Assembly (NCBI GenBank): GCA_965203565.1
Contig: OZ241896.1
Location: 1,178,001 to 1,242,000 of the forward strand
DNA length: 64,000 nucleotides
Reading direction: 5' to 3'
Origin: JAAXGX01 sp965203565
GTDB taxonomy: Bacteria; Acidobacteriota; Vicinamibacteria; Vicinamibacterales; UBA8438
The notes beneath the pieces are model-generated. The model saw nothing but the letters and a program-made list of their open reading frames with translations. It searched no databases and was not told where the DNA came from. This document shows positions 8,531 to 17,391 of the stretch, piece by piece; the first letter of the stretch is position 1, and the number at the start of each line of letters is the position of its first letter. The position numbers and the translations under genes are program-made.

Positions 8531-10645
8531 TCATTCCGGTAGCGCGAAGGCGATGTACTCGCCGGGGTGGACCCGTCCGCTCACGGCCACGACGATGTAC
8601 TGCCGGCCGTCCACCCTGTAGGTCATCGGCGAACCGCTCTGGCTGGCCGGCAGGTACACCGCTCCGACCTCCGCGCCGGTCGTCTTGTCGTACGCCCGCA
8701 GCATCGCGCCGCGCGGACGGTCGGGCGGGTTCGTCTCCTGCGGGTCGCCGAGCACCACCAGCGTCTTCGTGATCAGCAGGCCGACGTTCGAAGTCGCCCC
8801 GCCCTGTCCGGTCTTCGGGATGTCGAGCCCCCGGAGCTTCGGGTGGTTCCGGACGGCGTCGGGCGTCTCGCCGTGGGGGACCTGGAACAGCAGCTCCCCC
8901 GCGTTCATGTCGACCGCGGCGAGGATGCCGTACGGCGGCTTGACGATCAGCAGGCCGTCTACGTTGAGTCCCCGGCTGGACGGAATCCCGCCGGCGACGT
9001 ACCGCGCCGACCCGCGGCGCGCCTCCTCCGCCACCGGCGGCGGGCGCCGGAACTCGCGGCCCCTGACCCCCGAGACGTACCGGACGTCGGAGAACCCTTC
9101 CGGCGGCTCGGTCACCGACAGCAGGTTGACCGAGGCGTTGCCGGCGTGCGAGTAGAAGACGCCGGTCTCCGGGTCGAACCCCGCGCCGGGCCAGTTCGTG
9201 CCGCCGCCCATGTACCCGATGGCGGCGGTCGCCAGCAGGCCGTCGACGTCGCCGCGGATCGGCGGCGTGTAGAGCGGCCCGGTCTTGTAGCGCCGCATCT
9301 TCTCCACCGCCTCGGCCCGCATCTCGGGGGTGAAGTCGATCAGGTCGTCCGGCAGGTTCAGCGTGTTGCGCGCGTAGGCGGGCGGCTTCGTCGGAATCGG
9401 CTGGGTCGGCGAGTACCACTCGCCCGGCACGTCGCCCTGCGGCGCGGGACGCTCCTCGATCGGCCAGACCGGCTCGCCCGTCACCCGGTCGAAGACGAAC
9501 AGGAGCGACTGCTTGGTCGGGACCGCCACCGCCTTGATCGCGCGCCCGTCGACGGTGATGTCGGCCAGGAGCGGCGCCCCCGGCAGATCCATGTTCCAGA
9601 TCGGGTGGTGGACGATCTGGAAGTGCCACTTCCGCTCCCCGGTCTCCAGGTCGAGGCAGACGATGCTCTCGGCGAACAGGTTCTCGCCCGGCCGGTGGCC
9701 GCCGTACAGGTCGGACGTGGGCGTCTCCACCGGCAGGTAGACGAGGCCGAGCTCCTCGTCCGCGGTGATCTGCGTCCAGACCCCGACGTTGCCGTTGTCG
9801 GCCCACGACTCGTTCAGCCAGGTGTCGGCGCCGAACTCGCCGGGCCGCGGGATCGTATTGAACGACCAGCGCAGCTCGCCGGTGCGGACGTCGTAGGCGC
9901 GGACCACCCCCTTGGAGTTGTTGCGCGTCCGCACCGCCTGCCCCTCGTCGAACGTCGAGCCGACGATGACGAGGTCGCGCGCGACGGTCGGCGTGGCGTG
10001 GATGCCGGCCTCGCCGGTCTCCAGGTCGATCTGCGTCCCCGTCCCGTACACCACGCCGACCTTCAGGTCCACGACGCCGCCGGCGCCGAACGACGGGATC
10101 GGACGCCCCGTCCGGGCGTCGAGCGCCACGAGCCGGTAGCCGATCGTCATGTACAGGATCCGCTCGTCGCCGCGGCCGTCGGTCCAGTACGCCACGCCGC
10201 GGCCCGAAAGCTGCCGGGGGGACGCCTCCGCGCGGCGGCCCTCGTCCATCCGGTGCGTCCAGAGCAGCTCGCCGGTCCTCGCGTCGATCGCGATCACGGC
10301 GCGGCGCGCGCCGGCGGTGGTGTAGAGGACGCCGTTCACCATCAGCGGCGTGCCCTCTAGCTTGTATTCGGGCCGGGGACCGAAGTTGTCGGTCCGGAGC
10401 CGCCAGGCGACCTCCAGGTCGTTGAAGTTCGACGCGTCGATCTGGTCGAGCGGGGAGTACCGGCTGCCGGCCAGGTCGCCCGCATGGTGCGGCCACTCGC
10501 CGGCGGCGGTCGAAGGGCGGCGCGGCTGGGCCGACGCCGTCGCCGCAGCCGTCGCCAGCGCCGCCGCCGCGATCAGGGCGGCGCGCACGGCCGGCGCCGC
10601 CGGATGCGCCTGCGCGATTCGCAAGATGGACATGGAGCGGATCAT
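8531..10645 (-). CDS. Exported PQQ-dependent dehydrogenase (quinoprotein beta-propeller)
   Basis: The gene encodes about 704 residues: a signal peptide (up to ATASAQ), then an eight-bladed quinoprotein propeller. Landmarks are GEWPHHAGDLAGSRYSPLDQ, the tryptophan-docking turns IDARTGELLWTH and LDLETGERKWHFQIVHHPIW, and the C-terminal GRQYIVVAVSGR. This resembles membrane or periplasmic glucose/alcohol dehydrogenases that oxidise sugars or alcohols using pyrroloquinoline quinone. No CxxCH heme domain and no N-terminal membrane helices beyond the signal are visible, so an external electron acceptor is needed. I chose the ATG at 10645, directly before MSILRIAQ; a longer frame to 10744 exists but precedes the signal peptide and overlaps the divergent gene's leader. 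The substrate is unknown. Confidence 0.88.
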   Translation of the reverse strand: MIRSMSILRIAQAHPAAPAVRAALIAAAALATAAATASAQPRRPSTAAGEWPHHAGDLAGSRYSPLDQIDASNFNDLEVAWRLRTDNFGPRPEYKLEGTPLMVNGVLYTTAGARRAVIAIDARTGELLWTHRMDEGRRAEASPRQLSGRGVAYWTDGRGDERILYMTIGYRLVALDARTGRPIPSFGAGGVVDLKVGVVYGTGTQIDLETGEAGIHATPTVARDLVIVGSTFDEGQAVRTRNNSKGVVRAYDVRTGELRWSFNTIPRPGEFGADTWLNESWADNGNVGVWTQITADEELGLVYLPVETPTSDLYGGHRPGENLFAESIVCLDLETGERKWHFQIVHHPIWNMDLPGAPLLADITVDGRAIKAVAVPTKQSLLFVFDRVTGEPVWPIEERPAPQGDVPGEWYSPTQPIPTKPPAYARNTLNLPDDLIDFTPEMRAEAVEKMRRYKTGPLYTPPIRGDVDGLLATAAIGYMGGGTNWPGAGFDPETGVFYSHAGNASVNLLSVTEPPEGFSDVRYVSGVRGREFRRPPPVAEEARRGSARYVAGGIPSSRGLNVDGLLIVKPPYGILAAVDMNAGELLFQVPHGETPDAVRNHPKLRGLDIPKTGQGGATSNVGLLITKTLVVLGDPQETNPPDRPRGAMLRAYDKTTGAEVGAVYLPASQSGSPMTYRVDGRQYIVVAVSGRVHPGEYIAFALPE

Positions 10646-10755
10646 ACGCCGTCGCGGGCGTGTCCGGGCGAAGCCGCCGCGATCTCTATAATCGTTCCCT
10701 GGGATTGCGGGATGCCGGCGGAGACCGGATTCGGCCGGCTGCAAGGAGGAACGCC

Positions 10756-11274
10756 ATGTACGTACCGAAAACGGTCGTCGTCCTGATCGCGGCGGCCCTG
10801 GCGGCGCTGACGGCCGGGACCGCCTGGATGCGCGCCGAGCAGCGGCAGGCGTCCGGAGAGCTGTCCGCGCAGGACTTCCGCGAGATCGAGGGGCTGGTCC
10901 AGGGGTATACGCGCGGGATCGACGTCGGGCCGGAGGACGCCTCGTGGGTCTTCGCGCCGGACGCGGTCTTCGAGTACGCCGCCGGCGCCGTCACGGGCGG
11001 CGCCGTCAGCGGCGCGGACGCGCTGAAGGCGTTCTACGCCGACCTGCGGAAGACCAACACCACCCGCCACCTGCTGTCGAACCTGGTCATCGAGCCGACC
11101 GCCGGCGGGGCGGCCGGTTCGGTCTACATGACCAGCATCGACCGCACGGCCGACGCGCCGGTGGCGGTGACGGCGATCGGGATGTACGAGGACGAGTACG
11201 TGCGGACGCCGGCCGGGTGGCGGATCCAGCGGCGCGTCTACACGCAGCTCATGCCGCCCCCCGGCGCGCCGTGA
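10756..11274 (+). CDS. Exported SnoaL/NTF2-like protein
   Basis: This is a 172-residue protein with a strong AGGAGG (10744-10750) five bases before its ATG. A single N-terminal hydrophobic segment (VVVLIAAALAALTAG) acts as signal or anchor. The mature part has the SnoaL-like alpha+beta cone pattern: an initial helix REIEGLVQGYTRGIDVGPED, then WVFAPDAVFEY, a helix ALKAFYADLR, the strand TRHLLSNLVIEP, and the terminal strands YEDEYVRTPAGWRIQRRVY. The family includes isomerases, hydrolases and many non-enzymatic ligand binders, so the function stays open. It is transcribed divergently from the PQQ dehydrogenase and converges on the next WGxPDLQGVW paralogue nine bases away. Confidence 0.82.
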   Translation: MYVPKTVVVLIAAALAALTAGTAWMRAEQRQASGELSAQDFREIEGLVQGYTRGIDVGPEDASWVFAPDAVFEYAAGAVTGGAVSGADALKAFYADLRKTNTTRHLLSNLVIEPTAGGAAGSVYMTSIDRTADAPVAVTAIGMYEDEYVRTPAGWRIQRRVYTQLMPPPGAP

Positions 11275-11283
11275 AGCGGGCGG

Positions 11284-12192
11284 CTACTCGGCGCCCGCGC
11301 CGGTCATCAGCCGCAGGTTGCGGGCGTTCCCTTCGTGGCACGCGTACTCGTACAGGATGTGGCCCTCCGGCGCGCGGTTGAAGGCGTCGTACGCGATGGT
11401 CCAGGGCTGCGTGAACACCTGCGGGTCGGTGATCGTCGCCTCGTAGCTGATCGTGTCCGCGTCGGCCAGCCGGTAGCGCTCCACCACGTGCAGGTCGGTG
11501 CTGTGGAACACGCCGTGCCCGGTGGTGATCGCCGTCGCCGGCGCGCCCTCCGGCGGCGCCCCGTGACCGACCACCCACGTGTTGTCGGTGAAGTTGGTCA
11601 CGTCGACCACCAGCGTGTCCCCCTCCCAGCGGCCGCGGGAGTCGCCCATCCCCAACCGGATCTCCGGCGCGACGTGGTCGCTCCCGTCGAGCGGAATGTA
11701 GCGGGTGTGGTGGTTCCACTCGTAGAGGATGATCACGGCGTCGGGGGTCTGGACGATCTGGTACGAGTTGTAGTTCACCGGGAGGTTGCCGCGCGGGACG
11801 GCGGCCGGCAGGCACTTGACGCGCGGGTCGAGCATCTCCAGCTTGTCCTGGTTCGCCATGATCTCGACCCGCTTCTCGACCGCCCAGTCCTGGAGCGGAA
11901 TACGTCCGTCGGGCGGGTCGACGATCATCGTCCGCGTCATCCGCTTGATGCCGGGCGCGGCCTCGTGATCGGGAAAGAACTGGGCCGTGGGATAGAGGCG
12001 CCATTCCTCTTCGGTCAACTGCTGCGCCTCGTCGATCGGGTTCTCCATCGGGGCCGACGTGCCGGCCACCCAGTGTCCCCGGAAGTCCGGATCGCCCCAC
12101 GGCGTCCGGAGCGGGGCCGACGCATCGTCCTGACCCGCGAGCGGCGCCGCGAGGCATGCGACAACGGCCGCCGACGCCATTGCACTCCGCAT
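11284..12192 (-). CDS. Secreted WGxPDLQGVW-family protein, paralogue 2
   Basis: This is a 302-residue protein. The start is the ATG at 12192, preceded by CAGGAGGG and followed by a signal peptide (AAVVACLAAPLAGQ). The family blocks are present but more diverged: LRTPWGDPDFRGHW, IVDPPDGRIPL, NYNSYQIVQTPDAVIILYEW, MGDSRGRWEGDTLVVDVTNF, TDPQVFTQPWTIAYD and YEYACHEGNARNLRLM. The RCITRGLP block is reduced to VKCLPAAVPRG. It is the last gene of a likely six-gene unit on this strand (18351 down to 11284) holding four family members, a PQQ dehydrogenase and a cyclase-family hydrolase. No function is known. Confidence 0.83.
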   Translation of the reverse strand: MRSAMASAAVVACLAAPLAGQDDASAPLRTPWGDPDFRGHWVAGTSAPMENPIDEAQQLTEEEWRLYPTAQFFPDHEAAPGIKRMTRTMIVDPPDGRIPLQDWAVEKRVEIMANQDKLEMLDPRVKCLPAAVPRGNLPVNYNSYQIVQTPDAVIILYEWNHHTRYIPLDGSDHVAPEIRLGMGDSRGRWEGDTLVVDVTNFTDNTWVVGHGAPPEGAPATAITTGHGVFHSTDLHVVERYRLADADTISYEATITDPQVFTQPWTIAYDAFNRAPEGHILYEYACHEGNARNLRLMTGAGAE

Positions 12193-12263
12193 CTTCACAC
12201 CCTCCTGGTCGCTACGTCCGAACAGCTTACCGCACCGCGCCGCGCCCGGCGCAGCGGCCACGG

Positions 12264-13223
12264 CTAGAACACGGCGATCGGGTTGACCGGCGAGCCGGCG
12301 CCGCGCTCCACACGCAGCGGCTCGACGGTCAGCATGAACTCCCACCGGCCGAGCCGCTCGGCGGTCTCGGCCAGCTCGTGCAGCGCAAGGTTGTCGAGCA
12401 GGTTCATCCCGAGCGCAACGATCGTGAACGTGTGGATCGGGATGAGGACGCCCGGGATGGCGCCGCCCTCCTGCGGGATGTCGGCGCCGAGCAGCGCGAT
12501 GTCGCGCTCCTTGAAGAACGGGATGAGCGACGGGTCGTAGCCGGCGGCGCCGAAGTCTTCAGGGGCCGGCTCCCGCCCCGGCCGCTTCGTCCGGAGCAGC
12601 AGTGCGTCGCCCGACCCGATCGTGATCCCGGTCCGCGCCTCGAACGCTTCGACGTCGGCCGGCCGGACGCGCGTTTCGGGAAGGTCGAGCAGGACGCCGC
12701 GGGTGACGATGCCGCCCTCCGCGGTGTTGACCGACAGCCGGGAGCACCCGCCGTCCTCGGTCACCACCTCCGCGAAGTCGAACCCGTTGTACAGCTTGCC
12801 GTTGTGCGACACGTGGCAGAGCGCGTCGAAGTGCGACAGGTTGAGGCCGTGGTACGCGATCTCCTGCCGCTCGAACAGGAAGTCGCCCTGGACGAGGAAC
12901 CGGTTGGTCAGCGCGCCGTTGGTGTCGACCGGCCGCGACGCCTCGCCCGGCCGCCGCGCGATCGGGTGCGCGAGCGACACCGTCTCGCCGGTCTGCACGA
13001 GCGCCCCGGCCTGCCGCGCCTTCTCCGCGGTGATCAGGTTGAGCACGCCCCGCTCGTCGTCGTCGCCCCACCGGCCCCAGTTCGACAGCTCGGTCATCCA
13101 CCGGTCGAACTGATCCTTCGTGACGTCGCTCATGTGGGCCTGCGCCCCGGCCTCCTGGCGGTCGCCGCCGACCCATACCAGGACGACGGCGAGGACGGCG
13201 GCCAATCCATGCATTGGCTTCAT
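12264..13223 (-). CDS. Cyclase-family (kynurenine formamidase-like) metal-dependent hydrolase, exported
   Basis: The protein has 319 residues with an ATG at 13223, GGAGGAG eight bases upstream and a signal peptide (AVLAVVLVWVGGDRQEAGA). The cyclase fold (PF04199) is marked by NLSHFDALCHVSHNGKLYNG, a variant of the metal-binding HxxxHxDxPxH site, together with GIVTRGVLLDLP, the IGSGDALLLRT strand and a C-terminal LGRWEFMLTVEPLRVERGAG. Characterised members hydrolyse amides or lactones such as N-formylkynurenine. Export and clustering with a PQQ dehydrogenase suggest breakdown of an extracellular compound, which is inference. It sits between the PQQ gene (39 bp) and paralogue 2 (71 bp) on the same strand. 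Confidence 0.85.
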   Translation of the reverse strand: MKPMHGLAAVLAVVLVWVGGDRQEAGAQAHMSDVTKDQFDRWMTELSNWGRWGDDDERGVLNLITAEKARQAGALVQTGETVSLAHPIARRPGEASRPVDTNGALTNRFLVQGDFLFERQEIAYHGLNLSHFDALCHVSHNGKLYNGFDFAEVVTEDGGCSRLSVNTAEGGIVTRGVLLDLPETRVRPADVEAFEARTGITIGSGDALLLRTKRPGREPAPEDFGAAGYDPSLIPFFKERDIALLGADIPQEGGAIPGVLIPIHTFTIVALGMNLLDNLALHELAETAERLGRWEFMLTVEPLRVERGAGSPVNPIAVF

Positions 13224-13262
13224 CTGCAATCTCCTCCGCCGAACGATAGCATGATCTCGCTG

Positions 13263-15170
13263 TCAGGGAACGGCGTAGGCCGCCAGGGCGTCGGTGGCGG
13301 CCACCGCGACGTACTGCCGGCCGTCGGCTCCCAGGTAGGTGAGCGGGTTGGCGTTGCCCTGCCGTTCGAGCCGGGTTTCCCACAACTCGCGTCCGGTGGC
13401 CGCCTCGAACGCGCGGAACCGGTTGTCGTCGGTGGCGGCCACGAACAGGACGCCGCCCGCGGTGACGATGGCGCCGGCCCGGGCGGGCCGGCCGGTCCGC
13501 CGCCGGCCCGGCGGCAGCCGATCGGTGACGCCGAGCGTCCGGCGCCACGCGATCGCGCCCGTTGCGGCCTCGACCGCGATCAGCTCGCCCCAGGGCGGCT
13601 TCTGACACGGCAGCCGCGGGCCGTCGCCGAGCGACACGTCGAAGCTGGCCGGGCGCGGCGTCGCCTTCGCGTACGGCAGCGGCGCTTCGTAGCCGGCGTC
13701 CACCATCCAGCCGAGCGCGCCGACGTTCTGCGTCACGACGAACAGGTGGCCGGAGGCGGGGTCGAACGCCGTTCCGCCCCAGTTCGGCCCGCCGACGCCC
13801 CCCGGAAAGTTGAGCGTGGTCCGGACCGGTCCGCGCGCCGGGCGGTGGACCCACGGGGTGAACGGACCGGCGTTGCGGATCTCCCCGAGCGACTCGACCA
13901 GCCGCGCGCAGGCCGCCGCGTGCTCCGCGGACGTGTCGGCGGCGGTCACGAGGTCGGCCGGGTCGTAGGCGACGCGGGCGATCGGCGGCGGCTTGACCGG
14001 GAACGGCTGCGTCGGATGAGCGGCCTCTCCCGGCACGTCGCTGGCGGGAACCGGACGCTCCTCCACGCCGAAGACCGGCTCGCCGGTCTCGCGGTCGAGT
14101 ACGTACAGGTAGCCGGACTTGGTGGTGACGCCGAGCGCCGGCGCGGCGCCTCCGTCCCGCTCGACGTCGAACAGCACGGGCGGGGCCGGCGGATCGGCGT
14201 CCCAGAGGTCGTGGCGGATCGTCTGGAAGTGCCACCGGTACTCGCCGGTCAGGACGTCGACCGCGACGACCGAGTTGCCGTACAGGTTCGCGCCCTTCCG
14301 GTCGCCGCCGTAGGCGCCGGGGACGGGGGAGGCCAGCGGGAGGTACAGCAACCCGCGCGCCTCGTCCACCGTGAAGTAGAACGGCCAGGCGTTCACGCCG
14401 AGGCGGCCCCGCCAGCTTTCGCCCTCCCAGGTGTCGTGCCCGACGTCGCCGGGCTGCGCGACCGAGGCGAACTCCCAGAGCTTGGCGCCGGTGCGCGCGT
14501 CGTACGCGCGGGCGTTGCCGACCCCCCCGATCTCGCCGCGCGGCGTGTTCGCGCCGACCACGACGACGTTCCGGAAGACGAGCGGCACGGAGTTGTACGG
14601 CACGCCCAGATCGACGGCGCCCGAGCGTCCGAAGCTCTCCACCGGGGCGCCGGTCGCCGCGTCGAGCGCGATCAGGCGCCGGCCGGTCGTCAGCAGGATG
14701 CGCGGCGGCAGGCCTTCTTCGCCTTCCTCGCCCGGCCAGTAGGCGACGCCGCGCCGGGAGGGCGCGCCATCGGCCGGAACGCGCCGCCACAGCTCCCGGC
14801 CGGTGACCGGATCGAGCGCCGCCACGCGATCCGCCGCCGGCAGGTACATGACGCCGTCGACGACGATCGGGGTCGCCTGCGACCGCGGCTCGGGCGGGTC
14901 CGTCCCGCCCGTCCCGCCCGAGCCGGACGGCGGGTCGGCCGGGGCGGCGCGCAGCGAGTAGGTCCAGGCCTGCGTCAGGTCCGCGGCGTTGGCGGGCGTG
15001 ATCTGCGCCAGCGGCGAATGGCCGGTCCCGGCCAGGTCGCCGCGGTACATCGGCCAGTCCGCCCCGTCCACGGGCGGGCCGCCGCATCCGGCGGCCGCCC
15101 ACGCGGCAAGGCAGGCCAGCAGGCGCGCCAAGGGCGCGACGCCGACCGCCGGCCGCCGGACGCGCGTCAC
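13263..15170 (-). CDS. PQQ-dependent dehydrogenase, predicted lipoprotein
   Basis: This 635-residue quinoprotein is shorter than the one at 8.5-10.6 kb. The start is a GTG at 15170. The N-terminus ends in a lipobox AWAAAGCGG, so it is probably a lipid-anchored periplasmic enzyme. Propeller motifs include ADWPMYRGDLAGTGHSPL, AAATGAPVESFGRSG, LTGEYRWHFQTIRHDLWDAD, TKSGYLYVLDRETGEPVF and a C-terminal GADGRQYVAVAATDALAAYA. A low-complexity Ser/Gly/Thr-Gly stretch sits near residue 85. No heme motif is present. It is packed between two members of the WGxPDLQGVW cluster (17 bp to paralogue 3), which implies shared transcription and possibly a shared substrate. Confidence 0.87.
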   Translation of the reverse strand: MTRVRRPAVGVAPLARLLACLAAWAAAGCGGPPVDGADWPMYRGDLAGTGHSPLAQITPANAADLTQAWTYSLRAAPADPPSGSGGTGGTDPPEPRSQATPIVVDGVMYLPAADRVAALDPVTGRELWRRVPADGAPSRRGVAYWPGEEGEEGLPPRILLTTGRRLIALDAATGAPVESFGRSGAVDLGVPYNSVPLVFRNVVVVGANTPRGEIGGVGNARAYDARTGAKLWEFASVAQPGDVGHDTWEGESWRGRLGVNAWPFYFTVDEARGLLYLPLASPVPGAYGGDRKGANLYGNSVVAVDVLTGEYRWHFQTIRHDLWDADPPAPPVLFDVERDGGAAPALGVTTKSGYLYVLDRETGEPVFGVEERPVPASDVPGEAAHPTQPFPVKPPPIARVAYDPADLVTAADTSAEHAAACARLVESLGEIRNAGPFTPWVHRPARGPVRTTLNFPGGVGGPNWGGTAFDPASGHLFVVTQNVGALGWMVDAGYEAPLPYAKATPRPASFDVSLGDGPRLPCQKPPWGELIAVEAATGAIAWRRTLGVTDRLPPGRRRTGRPARAGAIVTAGGVLFVAATDDNRFRAFEAATGRELWETRLERQGNANPLTYLGADGRQYVAVAATDALAAYAVP

Positions 15171-15187
15171 CTGCTGACGTTCCGGCG

Positions 15188-16237
15188 TCAGCGGCTCCGC
15201 CGCGCCGCTTCAGCCGCAGCCTGCTCCGGGGTCAGCACGTTCGACTCCGGATTGTCGCGGGCTCCGGCCAGGATGTTGTACAGCCCGTAGTTCCCTTCGT
15301 GGCAGGCGTACTCGTAGAGCGGGTGCTCGCTGCGCCGCATCGGGATCTCGTAGGTCCACGGCCGGGTCCATACGGTCGGGTCGTCGACGGTGACTGCGTA
15401 CAGGAGCACGTCGGGCGCGGCGCGCGTGAACCGTTCGGTCAGGCGGAGACTCGAGCCGGTCAGCCCGCTCTGGAACGCCGTCTCGCGCAGGAAGCCGGTG
15501 GTCTCGACCACCAGCGTGTCGCCTTCCCACCGGCCGCGCGAGTTGCCCGCCCACTGCGGAACGTCGCCGGGGGGACTGCCGTCGAGCGGCACGATCCGGG
15601 CGTTGTGGATCATCTCGTTCAGGATCACCACCCGGTCGGGGGTCTGCAGAAGCTGCACGTTCTGGTTGTACCCGCCCGGCGTCATCGGCGGACCGGAGTT
15701 GAAGCCGAGGATGCACCGCACCTGCACGCCGCCCGGGCCGAGATCCTCGACGAAACCGCCGGGGGTGGGCGTGTGCCGCCGGAGGCCGCGTCCCGCTTCG
15801 GTCCCCGCCGCGTAGCGCGCCGCCGCTTCGGGCGTCTTCTCCGGAATGCGCCCGTCCGGCGGGTCGACCACCAGCGACGTCCGCCGGGTGTCGATCACCG
15901 TCGCGCCCGGGTCGAACCAGAACTGGTTGTAGTTGCCGACCGTGTCGAACGGCGTCTCGGTGTCGCGCGCGGCCTGCGCCGCCGCCGTCTCCGCCTCGAC
16001 CCGCGCCGCCTGCGCTTCGGTCAGGACTGCGGTGTCGCCCAGGTCGGCCGGCCGCTCCATCGGCGTGATTGTGCGGAAGTCCCAGACCCCCTGCACGTCC
16101 GGCGCGCCCCAGGGGGTGATCGGCGGCGCCGGGTTCCCGTCTCCCGCCTGCGCGGCGGCGGAGACCGGCGCCGCCAGCAGGCCGGCCACCGCCGCGGCGC
16201 CGATCGCGCCCGCGAATCCGCGAGATTGCTGACTCAT
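15188..16237 (-). CDS. Secreted WGxPDLQGVW-family protein, paralogue 3
   Basis: This 349-residue exported protein has GAAGGGAG upstream of its ATG and a signal peptide ending in VSAAAQ. It belongs to the 'GFNSGPPMTPGGYNQN' subtype shared with paralogues 4 and 6. Blocks are TPWGAPDVQGVWDFRTI, a VGNYNQFWFDPGATVIDTRR segment, SLVVDPPDGRIP, RCILGFNSGPPMTPGGYNQN, NEMIHNARIVPLDGSP, WAGNSRGRWEGDTLVVETT, DDPTVWTRPWTYEIPMRR and YEYACHEGNYGLYNILAGA. Its close similarity to the adjacent paralogue 4 suggests a recent tandem duplication. It follows paralogue 4 by 91 bp and precedes the PQQ lipoprotein gene by 17 bp. Confidence 0.85.
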   Translation of the reverse strand: MSQQSRGFAGAIGAAAVAGLLAAPVSAAAQAGDGNPAPPITPWGAPDVQGVWDFRTITPMERPADLGDTAVLTEAQAARVEAETAAAQAARDTETPFDTVGNYNQFWFDPGATVIDTRRTSLVVDPPDGRIPEKTPEAAARYAAGTEAGRGLRRHTPTPGGFVEDLGPGGVQVRCILGFNSGPPMTPGGYNQNVQLLQTPDRVVILNEMIHNARIVPLDGSPPGDVPQWAGNSRGRWEGDTLVVETTGFLRETAFQSGLTGSSLRLTERFTRAAPDVLLYAVTVDDPTVWTRPWTYEIPMRRSEHPLYEYACHEGNYGLYNILAGARDNPESNVLTPEQAAAEAARRSR

Positions 16238-16328
16238 CCGGGTTCTCCCTTCAGTCGCTTCCCGGTCGAACGCGCCGGCGTCGCGCGCCCGTCCGCCGTA
16301 CCCCGTCCGTGCTCGTCCGCCGCGGCGC

Positions 16329-17357
16329 CTACTGTTTCGACGCGGCCATTTCCGCCGCCTTCTCCGCCTCGCGCGCGCCGGCGAGCATGTTGTACAGCCC
16401 GTAGTTCCCTTCGTGGCACGCGTACTCGTACATCGGCTGATCGTTCCGCTGCATCGGGATCTGGTAGGTCCAGGACGTCGTCCAGACCGTCGGGTCGTCG
16501 ATGGTCGCTTCGTACGTCAGCGTCTGCGGCGAGACCCGGGTGAACCGTTCGGTGAGGCGCAGGTTCGCGTCGCTCTTCCCGCGCCGGAACCCGGTCTCCC
16601 GGAGGAAGTTCGCCGTCTCCACCACCAGCGTGTCGCCGTCCCACCACCCGCGCGAGTCGCCCGTCCACTGACGGATCCCGGAATCGACGTGCGGGCGGCC
16701 GTCCAGCGGAACGATCCGGGCGTTGTGCACCATCTCGTTGAGCAGGACGACGTGATCTTCGGTCTGGAACAACTGGAAGTTCTGGTTGTAGCCGCCGGGG
16801 GTCATCGGCGGGCCGGAGTTGAAGCCGACGATGCACCGCACCTGCAGCGCGTCCGGCCCCATGTCCTCGACCCAGCCCCCCGGCGTGACGTCGTGCATCA
16901 GCAGCCCGCGCCGGACCCGGTCGAGCTCGGCCTGCCTCCGCGCCGCCGCCGCCGTCAGGGGCGGGATGCGGCCGTTCGGCGGATCGACCACCAGCGACGT
17001 CCGCCGGGTCTCGACCGCGGTGTCGCCCGGGTCGAACCAGAACTGGTTGTAGTTGCCGACCACGTCGGCCGGCTCCTGATCGTCGCGGACCGCGAACTCG
17101 GCCAGCCGCCGGGCCTCGAACTCGGCGACTTCCTCGGCGGTGAGCACCTCCCGCCCTTCGAGCTCGGCCGGGCGCTCGAACGGCGTCAGGGTGCGGAAGT
17201 CCCACACCCCCTGGAGGTCGGGCGCGCCCCAGGCGGTGCGGGGCGGCGCCGGGTTCTCCGACTGGGCCGCCGGGGACGCCGGCATCCAGGCCAAGGCGGC
17301 CGCGGCGCCGGCCGCGGCCGCGAGCCGCCGGGCTGTTGCGAGAGATCGGTGGCGCAT
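16329..17357 (-). CDS. Secreted WGxPDLQGVW-family protein, paralogue 4
   Basis: This 342-residue protein has a signal peptide (AALAWMPASPAAQ). It shares almost every block with paralogue 3: TAWGAPDLQGVWDFRTLTPF, VVGNYNQFWFDPGDTAVETR, SLVVDPPNGRIPPLT, VRCIVGFNSGPPMTPGGYN, NEMVHNARIVPLDGRP, QWTGDSRGWWDGDTLVVETA and EYACHEGNYGLYNMLAGARE. The RGRWEGD core has become RGWWDGD here. The C-terminal tail is a charged Ala/Glu/Lys helix. Its leader carries a CATCAGCAGGGAGG stretch much like the leader of paralogue 5. Confidence 0.85.
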   Translation of the reverse strand: MRHRSLATARRLAAAAGAAAALAWMPASPAAQSENPAPPRTAWGAPDLQGVWDFRTLTPFERPAELEGREVLTAEEVAEFEARRLAEFAVRDDQEPADVVGNYNQFWFDPGDTAVETRRTSLVVDPPNGRIPPLTAAAARRQAELDRVRRGLLMHDVTPGGWVEDMGPDALQVRCIVGFNSGPPMTPGGYNQNFQLFQTEDHVVLLNEMVHNARIVPLDGRPHVDSGIRQWTGDSRGWWDGDTLVVETANFLRETGFRRGKSDANLRLTERFTRVSPQTLTYEATIDDPTVWTTSWTYQIPMQRNDQPMYEYACHEGNYGLYNMLAGAREAEKAAEMAASKQ

Positions 17358-17391
17358 CGGGACCCTCCCTGCTGATGGCGCTTGCCGCCGG

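Noticed and set aside
12156..15290. 1044-codon plus-strand frame
   Set aside because: It is the antisense shadow of the PQQ lipoprotein and cyclase genes, with no domain or signal of its own.
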